DNA of 64,000 nt, from NCBI GenBank assembly GCA_021736785.1, contig JAIPFF010000008.1:62001-126000 (forward strand), given 5' to 3'. Position 1 is the first letter of the stretch; each line of letters opens with the position of its first letter. Both the position numbers and the translations under genes were made by a program. This DNA comes from Thiohalocapsa sp. (GTDB lineage Bacteria > Pseudomonadota > Gammaproteobacteria > Chromatiales > Chromatiaceae). The notes below the pieces were generated by a model. The model did not search any database. It had not been told where the DNA came from and saw only the letters and a program-made list of their open reading frames with translations. Positions 36,515 to 47,562 of this stretch are shown here, piece by piece.

Positions 36515-36985
36515 TCTCTCGATTCCGGAAGCAAACGCGGGCAATTCCGCACCGGCGAGAATCCGAGAAAGACCAAGCGTCGTACAGCGAAATTCCGTGA
36601 TGTGGTCGATCGCCATCATTCATCGAGCGCCGGGCCGGATCGCGCTGCCGGGCGGGCGGAACTCCGCCCTGCGCGAGACACGCCGGCGATCTTCGCAACG
36701 GCGCGGCGGTCTTGCGCCGGGAGCGCGCTTGTATCGCCGTCGCCGCCGGGCGAGGCGGTCGGAGGCGGGGTCAGTACCAGTGGCCCAGCAGATGGCGGCG
36801 CGGCGTGGAAGGGCGGCGGTGGCCGAGGGCGTGGATGAGCGCCTCCGACTGCGCTCCGTCCACTCCGGGAAAATGGGGTTTCGCCCGCGTGTGCCAAAGC
36901 CCTCCGGCCGAGCAATATTCGGCATCAAGCGTGCATAGCAAGTCGCGCAACGTCGACGAGGCGGCTTCGGCGAATTGGATCTCGA

Positions 36986-37002
36986 GTCTTGTTTTGCAAG
37001 AC
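36986..37002. repeat. Small inverted repeat GTCTTG-N5-CAAGAC
   Basis: Perfect 6-base arms around TTTTG. It could be an operator-like site or a weak hairpin; no T-run follows on either strand. Confidence 0.5.
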
Positions 37003-37081
37003 GCGACGCATGGCGCGCCCGATACCGTGATGGATGTCGCAAAAGCGTAAAGTGCGGCGCCGAGACCGGCAGGGCATTAAG

Positions 37082-37097
37082 CAAAAGCCGGCTTTTG
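37082..37097. repeat. 16-bp perfect palindrome CAAAAGCCGGCTTTTG
   Basis: A perfect palindrome without spacer in the gap before the propeller gene. The A4/T4 outer arms make it terminator-like on either strand but it could equally be a protein-binding site. Confidence 0.6.
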
Positions 37098-37314
37098 GTG
37101 GATATCGGCTGGCAGCTGACCTGAATCACTCCGATGCCCGACTGTCAGCCCCGCTTTAGGGTTAACACTTATAGCCAATGTGGTAGATATGTCGTACACA
37201 TAGGTTGCACACAACAAGAACCGGTTCACGAGTTTCGCGACGCAGGGTTTTTGCCGTCAGGGAAACTGCTTACGGTTCAAAAGCATCCGGCTATCCCCGG
37301 CCGAGCGAGCCACC

Positions 37315-37345
37315 TTGCTGTCCTGTTACTTAATTGAGACAGCAA
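37315..37345. repeat. Inverted repeat TTGCTGTC-N15-GACAGCAA
   Basis: Perfect 8-base arms separated by an AT-rich 15-base spacer (37323-37337), about 60 bases before the start of the propeller gene. The position suits an operator for that gene or a hairpin in its leader. Confidence 0.65.
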
Positions 37346-37406
37346 TTGGGCTCAACACGTTGATCGGGCTGCATTCATTGCCCATACGCATTCAGGATAA
37401 GACTTC

Positions 37407-39776
37407 ATGTTCTCGCGTTTCTTCGAATCGGTTCACAATGAGCGCGGCTTCCGCTTTTTATTGCTGCTGATTCTCGTCCCCGTGCCGGCTTTATCGGCGA
37501 CTGAACGGGCGAGCGTCAACACCAATGGCGTGCAGTCCAACGACGAAAGTTATTTCGCTGCAATCAGCGATGACGGACGCTATGTCGCGTTCACGTCCTA
37601 TGCCTCCAACCTCGCGGGCCCGAATGCCGGCTGGCTCGGCGTCTATCTCTACGACAGTCTCACCGACTCCACCGAGCGGGTCAGCGTCAACGCCGCGGGC
37701 AATGCGGCAACGGAGGACTCCGATACACCGTCCGTCAGTGCCGACGGGCGCTACATCGCCTTCGGGTCGGCCGGCGCCAATCTGGTTCCCGGCGACACCA
37801 ACGGGCGGGGCGACGTGTTCGTGCGCGACCGCGACTCGGGAACGACCACACGCGTCAGCGTCGCCGGCGGGGTCCAAGGCAATGCCGACAGCGGCTACCC
37901 CGAGATCACGCCCGACGGGCGCTTCGTCGCATTCGAGTCGCTGGCGACCAATTTCGTGCCAGTCGACGGCAACCGCAGCAGCGATATTTTCTTGGTCGAC
38001 CGAGATACCGGATCGCTGCAGCGCGTCAGCGTGTCTTCCGGCGGAGGCGAGGCAAACGGCCGAAGCTTCGAGCCCGCCATCAGCGACGAAGGCCGCTTCG
38101 TCGCTTTTTGGTCTGATGCCGATAACCTCGTGCCGGATGACGACAACGCGAGCTACGACGTGTTCGTGCATGACGTCGATTCGCGGATCACGCAGCGCGT
38201 GAGCGTCGGGCCGAGCGGCGTCCAGGGCAACGCCGACAGTGTCGGCACCTCCATGAGTGCGGACGGTCGTTTCGTCGGGTTCGACTCCGATGCAAGCAAC
38301 CTGGTCGCCGGCGACACCAACGGCGTGCGCGATGCGTTCGTGCATGACCGAGCGACCGGCATCACCGAGCGCATCAGCGTCGCAAACGACGGCACGCAGT
38401 CCGAGGCCGCCAGTTACGAGCCGGTCCTGAGCCGGGACGGGCGTTTCGTGGCTTTTCTGTCCGCGGCCGACAATCTGGTCTCGGGCGACGACAACGGCAG
38501 TTGGGACATCTTCATTCGTGATCGCCAACTCGGCACGACCCGCTTGTTGACCGGCGCTGTCCGCGGCGGTCCGAGCAACGGCCCGAGCTGGAGTCCGGCG
38601 ATCAGCGCAGACGCCCGCGCGGTGGCCTACGTGTCGGTTGCCTCGAATCTGGTTGCGGGAGACAGCAATAACGCCAGCGACGTCTTCCTTTGGACGGAAA
38701 CGTCGGCCTCCGCGCCCACCGGTCCCACGATGACGTTGATTCCTGACCTCGGCGGCTCGCCGGCATTGGCCATCCTCTATGATGACCCGGCCAGCGGGCA
38801 GCGCACCGTGTCGGTCAAAAGCGGCTCGGGCGCATCGCTGGCGCAGTTCACCGTCGCCGCGGGTGCTCCCGTGGTGGCGCTCAAGGTGGTGCCCGACTTC
38901 GCAGGCGGTCCTGCCCCGGAGCTCGCGCTGCTGCTCGCGGATGGTCAAGCCTGGCTTTACGACGCCGTCTCCGGGGCGGAGGTCGGCCGCGTGGGATTCG
39001 AACTGGCGGGCCGACCTGTGGACTTGGAAGTGAGCGCGGACCTCGACGGTAATGGCAAACCGGATCTCGCGGTGCTCGGCGACATCGACGCCGACATCGA
39101 AGTGCGTGACGCGGCCACGGGAGAACTGGTTGCCGCGCCGCGTTATGCCGCCGGGCTGATCGGCCGCGATCTGCTGGCGAGCGCCGATGGTGCCGGTGTG
39201 GGTCCCGGCGACTTCGCGGTGCTCGGCGAGAATACCGATCCGCGGCAGGCCGATCGCATACAGGTGTTGACCGCCGACGGCGCCGTTTTGACGAATGGCT
39301 GGCTCGGCGGGGGCTTTACGGTCCGGGAGTTGGGCCGCGCCGGCGACATCAACAACGACGGCGTAGACGATTTGGCGACACTGCGCAGCGATGCGAAGCG
39401 GGTCAATGTCGTGCTGAGCGATGCCACCACCGGCCGCTATCTCTCCGGCCTGGGCTTCGATGGTGTGTTTCGGCCGATGCAGCTCATTACCGTCGAAGAC
39501 CTCAACGGCAACGGGTCTCCCGAGGCGGGTGTGCTGGCGAGAAATCCGGATACCGGGGCGCAGCGCGTGGAACTGAAGGACACGCGCACTAAGCGTTTGG
39601 TCGGCCGCATTTGGTTACCGCCGCAGTTCCCGGCGCAGGCCGCCAGCGTACTGCCCGACATGAACGGCAACGGTAAGCCCGAGGTGGCCGTGCTGGGACA
39701 ACGTGCCGACGGCAGGCTGGTCATCTTTGTTAAGGATGCGAAGACCGGCAAGTTCGTCAAGCGCTTCGGTCTCTAG
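37407..39776 (+). CDS. Large secreted protein: PD40 beta-propeller plus FG-GAP/VCBS-like repeats
   Basis: A 789-residue exported protein with a signal peptide (FRFLLLLILVPVPALSA). Residues about 35-430 hold seven repeats of about 55 residues with the PD40/TolB-like core (I/VSxDGRFVAFxSxAxNLVxGDxN, then DVFVRDRxTG); the last is degenerate (ISADARAVAYVS). Residues about 440-789 hold FG-GAP/VCBS-like repeats with DLDGNGKPDLAVLG, DINNDGVDDLATL, DLNGNGSPEAGVL and DMNGNGKPEVAVLG, which look like calcium-binding loops. The start is ATG 37407 with AGGATAAG upstream. Likely extracellular or surface-located; partner or ligand unknown. Its base composition at the 5' side is less GC-rich than the window. 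Confidence 0.88.
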   Translation: MFSRFFESVHNERGFRFLLLLILVPVPALSATERASVNTNGVQSNDESYFAAISDDGRYVAFTSYASNLAGPNAGWLGVYLYDSLTDSTERVSVNAAGNAATEDSDTPSVSADGRYIAFGSAGANLVPGDTNGRGDVFVRDRDSGTTTRVSVAGGVQGNADSGYPEITPDGRFVAFESLATNFVPVDGNRSSDIFLVDRDTGSLQRVSVSSGGGEANGRSFEPAISDEGRFVAFWSDADNLVPDDDNASYDVFVHDVDSRITQRVSVGPSGVQGNADSVGTSMSADGRFVGFDSDASNLVAGDTNGVRDAFVHDRATGITERISVANDGTQSEAASYEPVLSRDGRFVAFLSAADNLVSGDDNGSWDIFIRDRQLGTTRLLTGAVRGGPSNGPSWSPAISADARAVAYVSVASNLVAGDSNNASDVFLWTETSASAPTGPTMTLIPDLGGSPALAILYDDPASGQRTVSVKSGSGASLAQFTVAAGAPVVALKVVPDFAGGPAPELALLLADGQAWLYDAVSGAEVGRVGFELAGRPVDLEVSADLDGNGKPDLAVLGDIDADIEVRDAATGELVAAPRYAAGLIGRDLLASADGAGVGPGDFAVLGENTDPRQADRIQVLTADGAVLTNGWLGGGFTVRELGRAGDINNDGVDDLATLRSDAKRVNVVLSDATTGRYLSGLGFDGVFRPMQLITVEDLNGNGSPEAGVLARNPDTGAQRVELKDTRTKRLVGRIWLPPQFPAQAASVLPDMNGNGKPEVAVLGQRADGRLVIFVKDAKTGKFVKRFGL

Positions 39777-39840
39777 CAGTCGGCGGACGGCGCGGCCGTG
39801 CAACGCGGCCGCGCATGTCCGTCCCGCCCGCCGCCGACTG
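39777..39840. terminator. Large hairpin between convergent genes
   Basis: Outer arms CAGTCGGCGG (39777-39786) and CCGCCGACTG (39831-39840) enclose an inner stem GCGCGGCCG (39790-39798)/CGGCCGCGC (39806-39814). It begins right after the stop codon of the propeller gene and lies about 50 bases beyond the stop of lpdA, so it may end transcription from both sides. There is no T-run, so a Rho-independent function is uncertain. Confidence 0.55.
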
Positions 39841-39892
39841 CCCCGGTAGGCGTATCATCCCGATCCCCCGGACGCCCGCCGGCGGTCTCGTC

Positions 39893-41323
39893 TCAGCGCT
39901 TCTTCGGCGGCATTAGATCGGTAATGGACCCGTGCGCCATCTCGGCGGCGAAACAGATGGTTTCGTTCAGCGTGGGATGCGGGTGGATGGTCATGCCGAT
40001 GTCTTCCATATCGGCGCCCATCTCGAGGGCCAGGACGGTCTCGCCGATCAGCTCGCCGGCATTGGGGCCGACGATGCCGGCACCGAGAATACGTTTCGTC
40101 TCCGGGTCGAACAGGAGCTTGGTCAGGCCCTCGTCGCGGTGGATGCCTAGGGCGCGGCCGCTGGCGGCCCACGGGAAGACGCCTTTTTCGTAGGCGATGC
40201 CCTTGGCCTTGGCGTCGGTCTCCGTGAGACCCATCCAGGCGACTTCCGGGTCGGTGTAGGCCACCGACGGGATGGTCATCGGGTCGAACAGCGCCGGCTC
40301 GCCGGCGATGACTTCGGCGGCGACCTTGCCTTCGTGTGTGGCCTTATGGGCCAGCATCGGGCCGCCGACGACGTCGCCGATGGCGAAAATGTTGGGTACG
40401 TTGGTGCGCATGTGGGCGTCGACGGCGATGAAGCCGTGCTGGTCCACTTTCACGCCCGCGGCTTCCGCATTGATCAGTGCGCCATTCGGGCGCCGCCCGA
40501 TGGCCACAAGCACCTTGTCGTAGACCGCCTCACCGGGCTGTTTGCCCTCGAACGTCACTTTGATGCCTTCGCCCGTGGCGGACATGCTCGCGACCTTGGT
40601 CTCGAGCATGATGCGCTGATAGCGTTTCTTGATGACTTTCTCGAGCGCGCGTACCAAGTCGACATCGGCGCCCGGCATGAGCTGGTTTTTCAGCTCGACG
40701 ACGTCGATCTTGCTGCCCAGCGCGCTATAGACGCTGGCCATCTCCAGTCCGATGATGCCGCCGCCGACCACGAGCATGCGCTCGGGAATGCCGTCGACTT
40801 CGAGCGCGTCGGTGGAGTCGAGCACGCGCGGGTCATCGTGCGGGAAGCCCGGGATCTTCATGGTGCTGGAGCCGCAGGCGATAATGCACTGATCGAAAAC
40901 GACCGACACCTTGCCCTCGCGGGTGTCGACGCCGATGCGATTCGGCGACTCGAAGCGTCCGCTGCCGTACACCACCTCGACCTTGCGCTGTTTGGCCAAC
41001 GCCGCGAGGCCGGTCGTGAGCTTCTTCACGACCTTGTTCTTGCCGGCGCGCATTTTGTCCAGATCGATTTCGGGGGGGGCGAAAGTCACGCCCATGCCGC
41101 CCATGGTCTTGGCCTCTTCGATAATCGCCGCGGTATGCAGCAGCGCCTTCGAAGGAATGCAGCCGACGTTCAGGCAGACCCCGCCGAGGCTCGGATAACG
41201 CTCGATCAGCACCACGCGCTTGCCGAGGTCGGCGGCGCGGAAGGCGGCGGTATAGCCCCCGGGCCCGGCGCCGAGGACGGCGACTTGGGCGGAGATGTCT
41301 TTGCTCGGAGCGTTTTCGCTCAT
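39893..41323 (-). CDS. lpdA: Dihydrolipoyl dehydrogenase (E3)
   Basis: A 476-residue FAD-dependent disulfide oxidoreductase that reoxidises lipoyl groups of the pyruvate and other 2-oxoacid dehydrogenases. The FAD site is GAGPGGYTAAFRAADLG, the redox disulfide is GGVCLNVGCIPSKAL, the NAD site is VGGGIIGLEMASV, and the C-terminal HPHPTLNE holds the catalytic His-Glu pair. There is no N-terminal lipoyl domain. ATG 41323 with GGAG seven bases upstream is chosen. It lies 197 bases downstream of aceF and the gap contains two strong stem-loops. Confidence 0.96.
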   Translation of the reverse strand: MSENAPSKDISAQVAVLGAGPGGYTAAFRAADLGKRVVLIERYPSLGGVCLNVGCIPSKALLHTAAIIEEAKTMGGMGVTFAPPEIDLDKMRAGKNKVVKKLTTGLAALAKQRKVEVVYGSGRFESPNRIGVDTREGKVSVVFDQCIIACGSSTMKIPGFPHDDPRVLDSTDALEVDGIPERMLVVGGGIIGLEMASVYSALGSKIDVVELKNQLMPGADVDLVRALEKVIKKRYQRIMLETKVASMSATGEGIKVTFEGKQPGEAVYDKVLVAIGRRPNGALINAEAAGVKVDQHGFIAVDAHMRTNVPNIFAIGDVVGGPMLAHKATHEGKVAAEVIAGEPALFDPMTIPSVAYTDPEVAWMGLTETDAKAKGIAYEKGVFPWAASGRALGIHRDEGLTKLLFDPETKRILGAGIVGPNAGELIGETVLALEMGADMEDIGMTIHPHPTLNETICFAAEMAHGSITDLMPPKKR

Positions 41324-41364
41324 CTTGGCTCCCGATGGAGTGACTGAATTGGGATAGGCTGAGG

Positions 41365-41386
41365 CCGCGGTGCACCGGCACCGCGG
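41365..41386. repeat. Stem-loop CCGCGGTGC-ACCG-GCACCGCGG in the aceF-lpdA gap
   Basis: Perfect 9-base arms with a 4-base loop, upstream of the lpdA start on the transcribed (minus) strand. No T-run follows. It may stabilise mRNA or attenuate transcription into lpdA. Confidence 0.6.
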
Positions 41387-41444
41387 GTGCGGTGCGAGGG
41401 TGCTCGCGAACGACAAGCACGGGCGCGCCGCCGACGCGCAGCGG

Positions 41445-41468
41445 GGGTGGCGCGACGGAGCGCCACCC
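41445..41468. repeat. Stem-loop GGGTGGCGC-N6-GCGCCACCC in the aceF-lpdA gap
   Basis: Perfect 9-base arms with a 6-base loop, 53 bases after the aceF stop on the minus strand. With the neighbouring stem-loop it forms a two-hairpin intercistronic element. Confidence 0.6.
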
Positions 41469-41520
41469 GGATCACGTCTAACAGCTGGCTACAACCTGCG
41501 TCAACCAAAGGTGCCAGTGC

Positions 41521-43257
41521 TCAGAGCAGCAGCCGGCGCAGATCGCCCAGCAGTTCCGACAGTAGGCTTGTGAAGCGCACGCCCTCGGCGCCGTCGACGA
41601 CGCGGTGGTCGTAGGACAGCGACAACGGCAGCATCAGGCGCGGCTCGAACTCGGCGCCGTTCCAGACTGGCTTCATCTCGGAGCGCGACACGCCGAGGAT
41701 CGCGACTTCCGGGGCGTTGACGATCGGCGTAAACGCCGTGCCGCCGATGCCGCCGAGGCTCGAGATGGAGAAGACGCCGCCCTGCATGTCGCCGGGCAGC
41801 AGCTTGCCGTCACGCGCCTTGGCGCTCACTGCCGCGAGCTCGCGCGCCAAGTCGAAGATGCCCTTCTTGTCGACGTCGCGGATCACGGGCACCACGAGGC
41901 CGTTCGGCGTGTCCACGGCGACGCCCAGGTGGGTGTAGTGCTTGAGGATCAAATTCTCGCCGTCCGGGGCCAGCGATGCCTTGATATTCGGCATTTGCGC
42001 CAGCGCACCGGCGATCGCCTTCATCAGGAACGGCATGAAGGTGAGCTTGACGCCGGCCCGCTCGGCGGCCGCCTTCTGCGATCGGCGGAAGGCCTCGAGC
42101 TCGGTGATGTCGGCCTCGTCGAACTGCGTAACGTGGGGGACCGAGATCCAGCTGCGATGCAGATGCGCGCCGCTGATGCGCTTGATGCGCGCGAGCGGCT
42201 GCGCCTCGATCTCGCCGAACTTGGAGAAGTCGACTTGCGGTGCCGCCGGCAGCGCGAACGGCAGCCCGCCGGCGGCAACGGGCGGGCTGCCGGCACCGAG
42301 CGCCTGCTTGACGAAGGCTTGAACGTCTTCCTTGAGGATGCGGTTCTTGCGTCCGCTGCCTTTCACCTGCCCTAGGTCGACGCCGAGCTCGCGCGCGAAA
42401 CGGCGTACCGCGGGACTGGCGTGCGGCGTGCGGCCGCGGGCGATGGCGGCCATATCCGCAGGGCGCGGCAGCACCGGCGCCTTGCGGCGCTCGGAGTCTC
42501 CCGGCATACGCTCGGCCGCGCCTGGCTTGGGCGTCGACGCCGGGCCTTGCGGGGCCTCGGATTCCTCTGCCGACGGCGCGATGTCGGCGGCTCCATCGGC
42601 GGCGCCGGCCTCGCCCTGCAGCGTCAGCAGCAGGTCGCCTTGATTGACCTTGTCGCCGACCTTGACCGCGACGGACTGCACGGTCCCGGCAGCGGAGGAG
42701 GGGATCTCCATCGTGGCCTTGTCGCTTTCCAGGGTCAGGATGGATTGATCGACGGCGACCTGCTCACCCACACCCACCAGTACCTCGATCACGGGCACGT
42801 CGCCGAAGTCACCGACGTCGGGCAGGCGGACCTCGATCTCGCGGGCGGCAGGCGCGGCCCGACCCGGGGCTGCCGCCGGCGGTTCCTCGATCGGCGCCGC
42901 CGGAGCCGGTGCCGGGCGAGACAGCGGCTCGGCCGCAACCGGCGGCTCGGGCTCGGACGCCGCCGCTTCCGGCAGTGGCGCCGGTGTCGCGACCGTGGCG
43001 GCCTTGCCGTCTCCTTCTTCCGTCTCGATGGTCATCAGCAGTGCGCTCTTGCTGATCTTGTCGCCCACCGACACCTTGAGCTCCTTCACGGTGCCGCTCT
43101 TCGGGGCCGGGATCTCCATGGTCGCCTTGTCGCTCTCCAGCGTCAGCAGCGACTGCTCTGGCTCGATCCGGTCGCCCGGGGCCACCAGAATCTCGATGAT
43201 CTCGACCTCGGTGAAGTCGCCGATGTCGGGAAGCAGTACGTCTTCTACGGTTGCCAC
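41521..43257 (-). CDS. aceF: Pyruvate dehydrogenase E2, dihydrolipoamide acetyltransferase
   Basis: A 578-residue core subunit with two lipoyl domains, each with the lipoylated Lys in DKATMEIP (near residues 44 and 163), joined by Pro/Ala-rich linkers. A peripheral E3/E1-binding domain (about 280-320; ASPAVRRFARELGVDL...GSGRKNRI) precedes the catalytic domain (about 350-578) with active-site SYDHRVVDG (His about 551). It transfers the acetyl group to CoA. The ATG follows the conserved spacing with aceE, 52 bases upstream. Confidence 0.96.
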   Translation of the reverse strand: MATVEDVLLPDIGDFTEVEIIEILVAPGDRIEPEQSLLTLESDKATMEIPAPKSGTVKELKVSVGDKISKSALLMTIETEEGDGKAATVATPAPLPEAAASEPEPPVAAEPLSRPAPAPAAPIEEPPAAAPGRAAPAAREIEVRLPDVGDFGDVPVIEVLVGVGEQVAVDQSILTLESDKATMEIPSSAAGTVQSVAVKVGDKVNQGDLLLTLQGEAGAADGAADIAPSAEESEAPQGPASTPKPGAAERMPGDSERRKAPVLPRPADMAAIARGRTPHASPAVRRFARELGVDLGQVKGSGRKNRILKEDVQAFVKQALGAGSPPVAAGGLPFALPAAPQVDFSKFGEIEAQPLARIKRISGAHLHRSWISVPHVTQFDEADITELEAFRRSQKAAAERAGVKLTFMPFLMKAIAGALAQMPNIKASLAPDGENLILKHYTHLGVAVDTPNGLVVPVIRDVDKKGIFDLARELAAVSAKARDGKLLPGDMQGGVFSISSLGGIGGTAFTPIVNAPEVAILGVSRSEMKPVWNGAEFEPRLMLPLSLSYDHRVVDGAEGVRFTSLLSELLGDLRRLLL

Positions 43258-43309
43258 GTCGCTGTCTCCTGGTTCCGGTTCGCGATGACGGTTGCTTTGA
43301 TCGATGGGG

Positions 43310-45964
<2,655 letters not shown>

Positions 45965-46184
45965 GGGTAGTCCTAAACGGTTTCCGATGCAGGGTTCTCG
46001 GGGGCTGCGGCGAACGGAATAGGCTGCCGGCACTGCGGTACTGCGCGAGCGCCGACGGATAGCGCGAGTCGGGTGCTTAGCGGGAATCGGCCCAGTCGGC
46101 TTATCCCTCGGCGTCCGTCGGCGGCATCCGGGCAACAAAGCACGTCAACCTAACTCAGCCGGGTAATATTGGCAAATGCTGATG

Positions 46185-46199
46185 ATTGATGAAATCAAT
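46185..46199. promoter_or_regulatory. Candidate PdhR/GntR-type operator upstream of aceE
   Basis: ATTGAT-GAA-ATCAAT, a perfect palindrome with 6-base arms and 3-base spacer. E. coli PdhR sites are ATTGGT-N3-ACCAAT, the same geometry with one changed base pair per arm. It sits in the AT-richest part of the aceE upstream region, about 220 bases from the start codon. Assignment to a PdhR-like pyruvate sensor is inference; no pdhR gene lies in the window. Confidence 0.5.
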
Positions 46200-46556
46200 A
46201 GACGCGGACTTCTGCGTTTGTTGACCGTCGGCGACGCCGAAACTCGCCGTTCGCGCGTCTATCATAATCGAAAGGGCCAAGACGACTCGGCGTGGCCGAG
46301 CATGTCGGATCTCCGTGACGGCCGCGATGGTGCGGTCGGCGCCGCCGGTCGGGCAGGACCGCCGGCGCTTGTCGCCACGCGCCGGTGCCGGGCGGCTACG
46401 GCAGAGGTTAGCAGAAGCGGGCAGCCCGGGATGGTCCGAGCGCTCTTGCCCGATGGCCGCGCGGGCTCGTCGGCGTGGCGAGCGGGCGATCTGCTCGTCG
46501 CGGATGCATGCGATGCCGTGTGTCCGGCGTTGGCGCCTCGCCTCCGGACCCCAACG

Positions 46557-46584
46557 AAAAAGCCCCCGGTAATACCGAGGGCTT
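46557..46584 (-). terminator. Rho-independent terminator of the Met/Pro-repeat gene
   Basis: On the minus strand a hairpin (AAGCCCTCGGT / ACCGGGGGCTT, one mismatch, loop around ATT) is followed by TTTTT. It lies about 55 bases beyond the stop of the gene at 46639-47562 and is the clearest intrinsic terminator in the window. Confidence 0.85.
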
Positions 46585-46638
46585 CGAAGGGTGCGCCGGC
46601 GGCGCAAGCGCTGCCTGGCAAACCGCGGACGGGCCGTT

Positions 46639-47562
46639 TTACTGAGCCTGTGCGGACTTCGGTGCGTCGGCAGGCGCGGCCTCGGCCTCGCCTTCCGCCG
46701 CCGGGGCGCTCTGCTGCGCCGGCGCGCACTCCTGCTGCGGCATTGGCGAGAAGCTGACCGGCATCGGACCGGCCGGATAGCCGCGGCCGTAGGCGTTCGC
46801 GGCGCGGCGGCGCTCGGTCATTTCCTTCATCGCGGCGCGGCGGGCCTCGGCGCGCTCCTTCGCCTGTGCGCGGTAGGCTTCGACCTGCGCCTTGCGCTCT
46901 TCGAGCGTCACGCCGGTGTCGGGCATTGCGGGCATTTCCGGCATCTCGCGCATCGCGATTTCAGGCATCTGGAGGTCGGGCGCTTGGAACTCGGGCATTT
47001 GGGGCATTTGGGGCATTTGGGGACGCGGCGGCATCTGCATGCCCGGGATCTGCCGCGGACCCATCCGGGTCAAGTCGGGGCGCTCGCCAAAGGCCGGCAT
47101 TTCGGGCATCGCGGGCATTTCGGGCATTTCGCCGAAGGCCGGCATACCGGGCATCGCGCGACGCTGTGCGAAGGCCGGCATTTCGGGCATCGCGGGACGC
47201 TCGCCGAAGGCGGGCATCTCGGGAAGCTGCGGAATCTCGCCGAATTCCGGCATGGCCGGCATGTTCATCTCCGGGCGCGGGAACGGCGGCTGCTGCCAAC
47301 CGGCCGGGGCGCCGGCGTAGTTCGGCGCATTGCCTTCGCCCGCCAGTGTGGCCTGCTCCGCCCACTGCTGCGCCATCCTGCGCTGGTTCTCCATCATCTG
47401 TTCCATCGCCTGCGCTTGTTGCTCGGCCATGGCCCGATGCTGCTCGGCCATTGCCTGCTGCTGCTCTTGCGTCAGGCAGGTGGGAGCACCGTACCAAGCG
47501 GCGGCGGACATGGAGGCAACCGTAAGTGCTGCGGCCGAGGCCGACAGGATGAACTTATTCAT
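46639..47562 (-). CDS. Exported Met/Pro-rich repeat protein of unknown function
   Basis: A 307-residue protein with a Sec signal peptide (FILSASAAALTVASMSAAA). A Gln/Met-rich helical segment follows (about 33-75; EQQQAMAEQHRAMAEQ), then a low-complexity region (about 95-220) built of MPEMPAFGE-like units and shorter MPQ/MPE units, then a charged helix rich in Ala, Arg and Glu (about 225-258; ERAEARRAAMKEMTERRRA) and an Ala/Pro/Glu tail. Only two Cys remain after the signal. Start ATG 47562 has AAGGTG upstream. It has its own promoter candidate and terminator, so it is a single-gene unit. I recognise no family. Met-rich tracts can bind copper(I), and compositional bias with a helix-rich end is seen in sulfur-globule envelope proteins of purple sulfur bacteria; both are untested ideas. 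Confidence 0.8.
   Translation of the reverse strand: MNKFILSASAAALTVASMSAAAWYGAPTCLTQEQQQAMAEQHRAMAEQQAQAMEQMMENQRRMAQQWAEQATLAGEGNAPNYAGAPAGWQQPPFPRPEMNMPAMPEFGEIPQLPEMPAFGERPAMPEMPAFAQRRAMPGMPAFGEMPEMPAMPEMPAFGERPDLTRMGPRQIPGMQMPPRPQMPQMPQMPEFQAPDLQMPEIAMREMPEMPAMPDTGVTLEERKAQVEAYRAQAKERAEARRAAMKEMTERRRAANAYGRGYPAGPMPVSFSPMPQQECAPAQQSAPAAEGEAEAAPADAPKSAQAQ
46919..47272 (-). repeat. Imperfect coding repeats (MPEMPAFGE and MPQ units)
   Basis: Degenerate DNA repeats within the preceding gene. The longest unit (about 30-36 bases) encodes MPEMPAFGERP-like peptides four times, and a 9-base unit (GGGGCATTT) is repeated three times near 46996-47024, encoding tandem QMP. All units keep the reading frame. 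Confidence 0.8.

Larger units (their letters stand above)
36515..37406. other. Long non-coding stretch upstream of the beta-propeller gene
   Basis: Nearly 900 bases without a convincing gene. The right part (about 37100-37400) is clearly lower in GC than the rest of the window. It contains three inverted repeats (annotated separately: 36986-37002, 37082-37097, 37315-37345) and the AGGATAAG ribosome-binding site of the next gene. The lower GC and palindromes could mean a regulatory region or the border of acquired DNA. Confidence 0.6.
45965..46638. other. Gap upstream of aceE
   Basis: It contains the PdhR-like palindrome at 46185-46199 within an AT-richer part (about 46155-46280), and the terminator of the Met/Pro-rich gene at 46557-46584. 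The rest is GC-rich with no supported gene. Confidence 0.6.
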
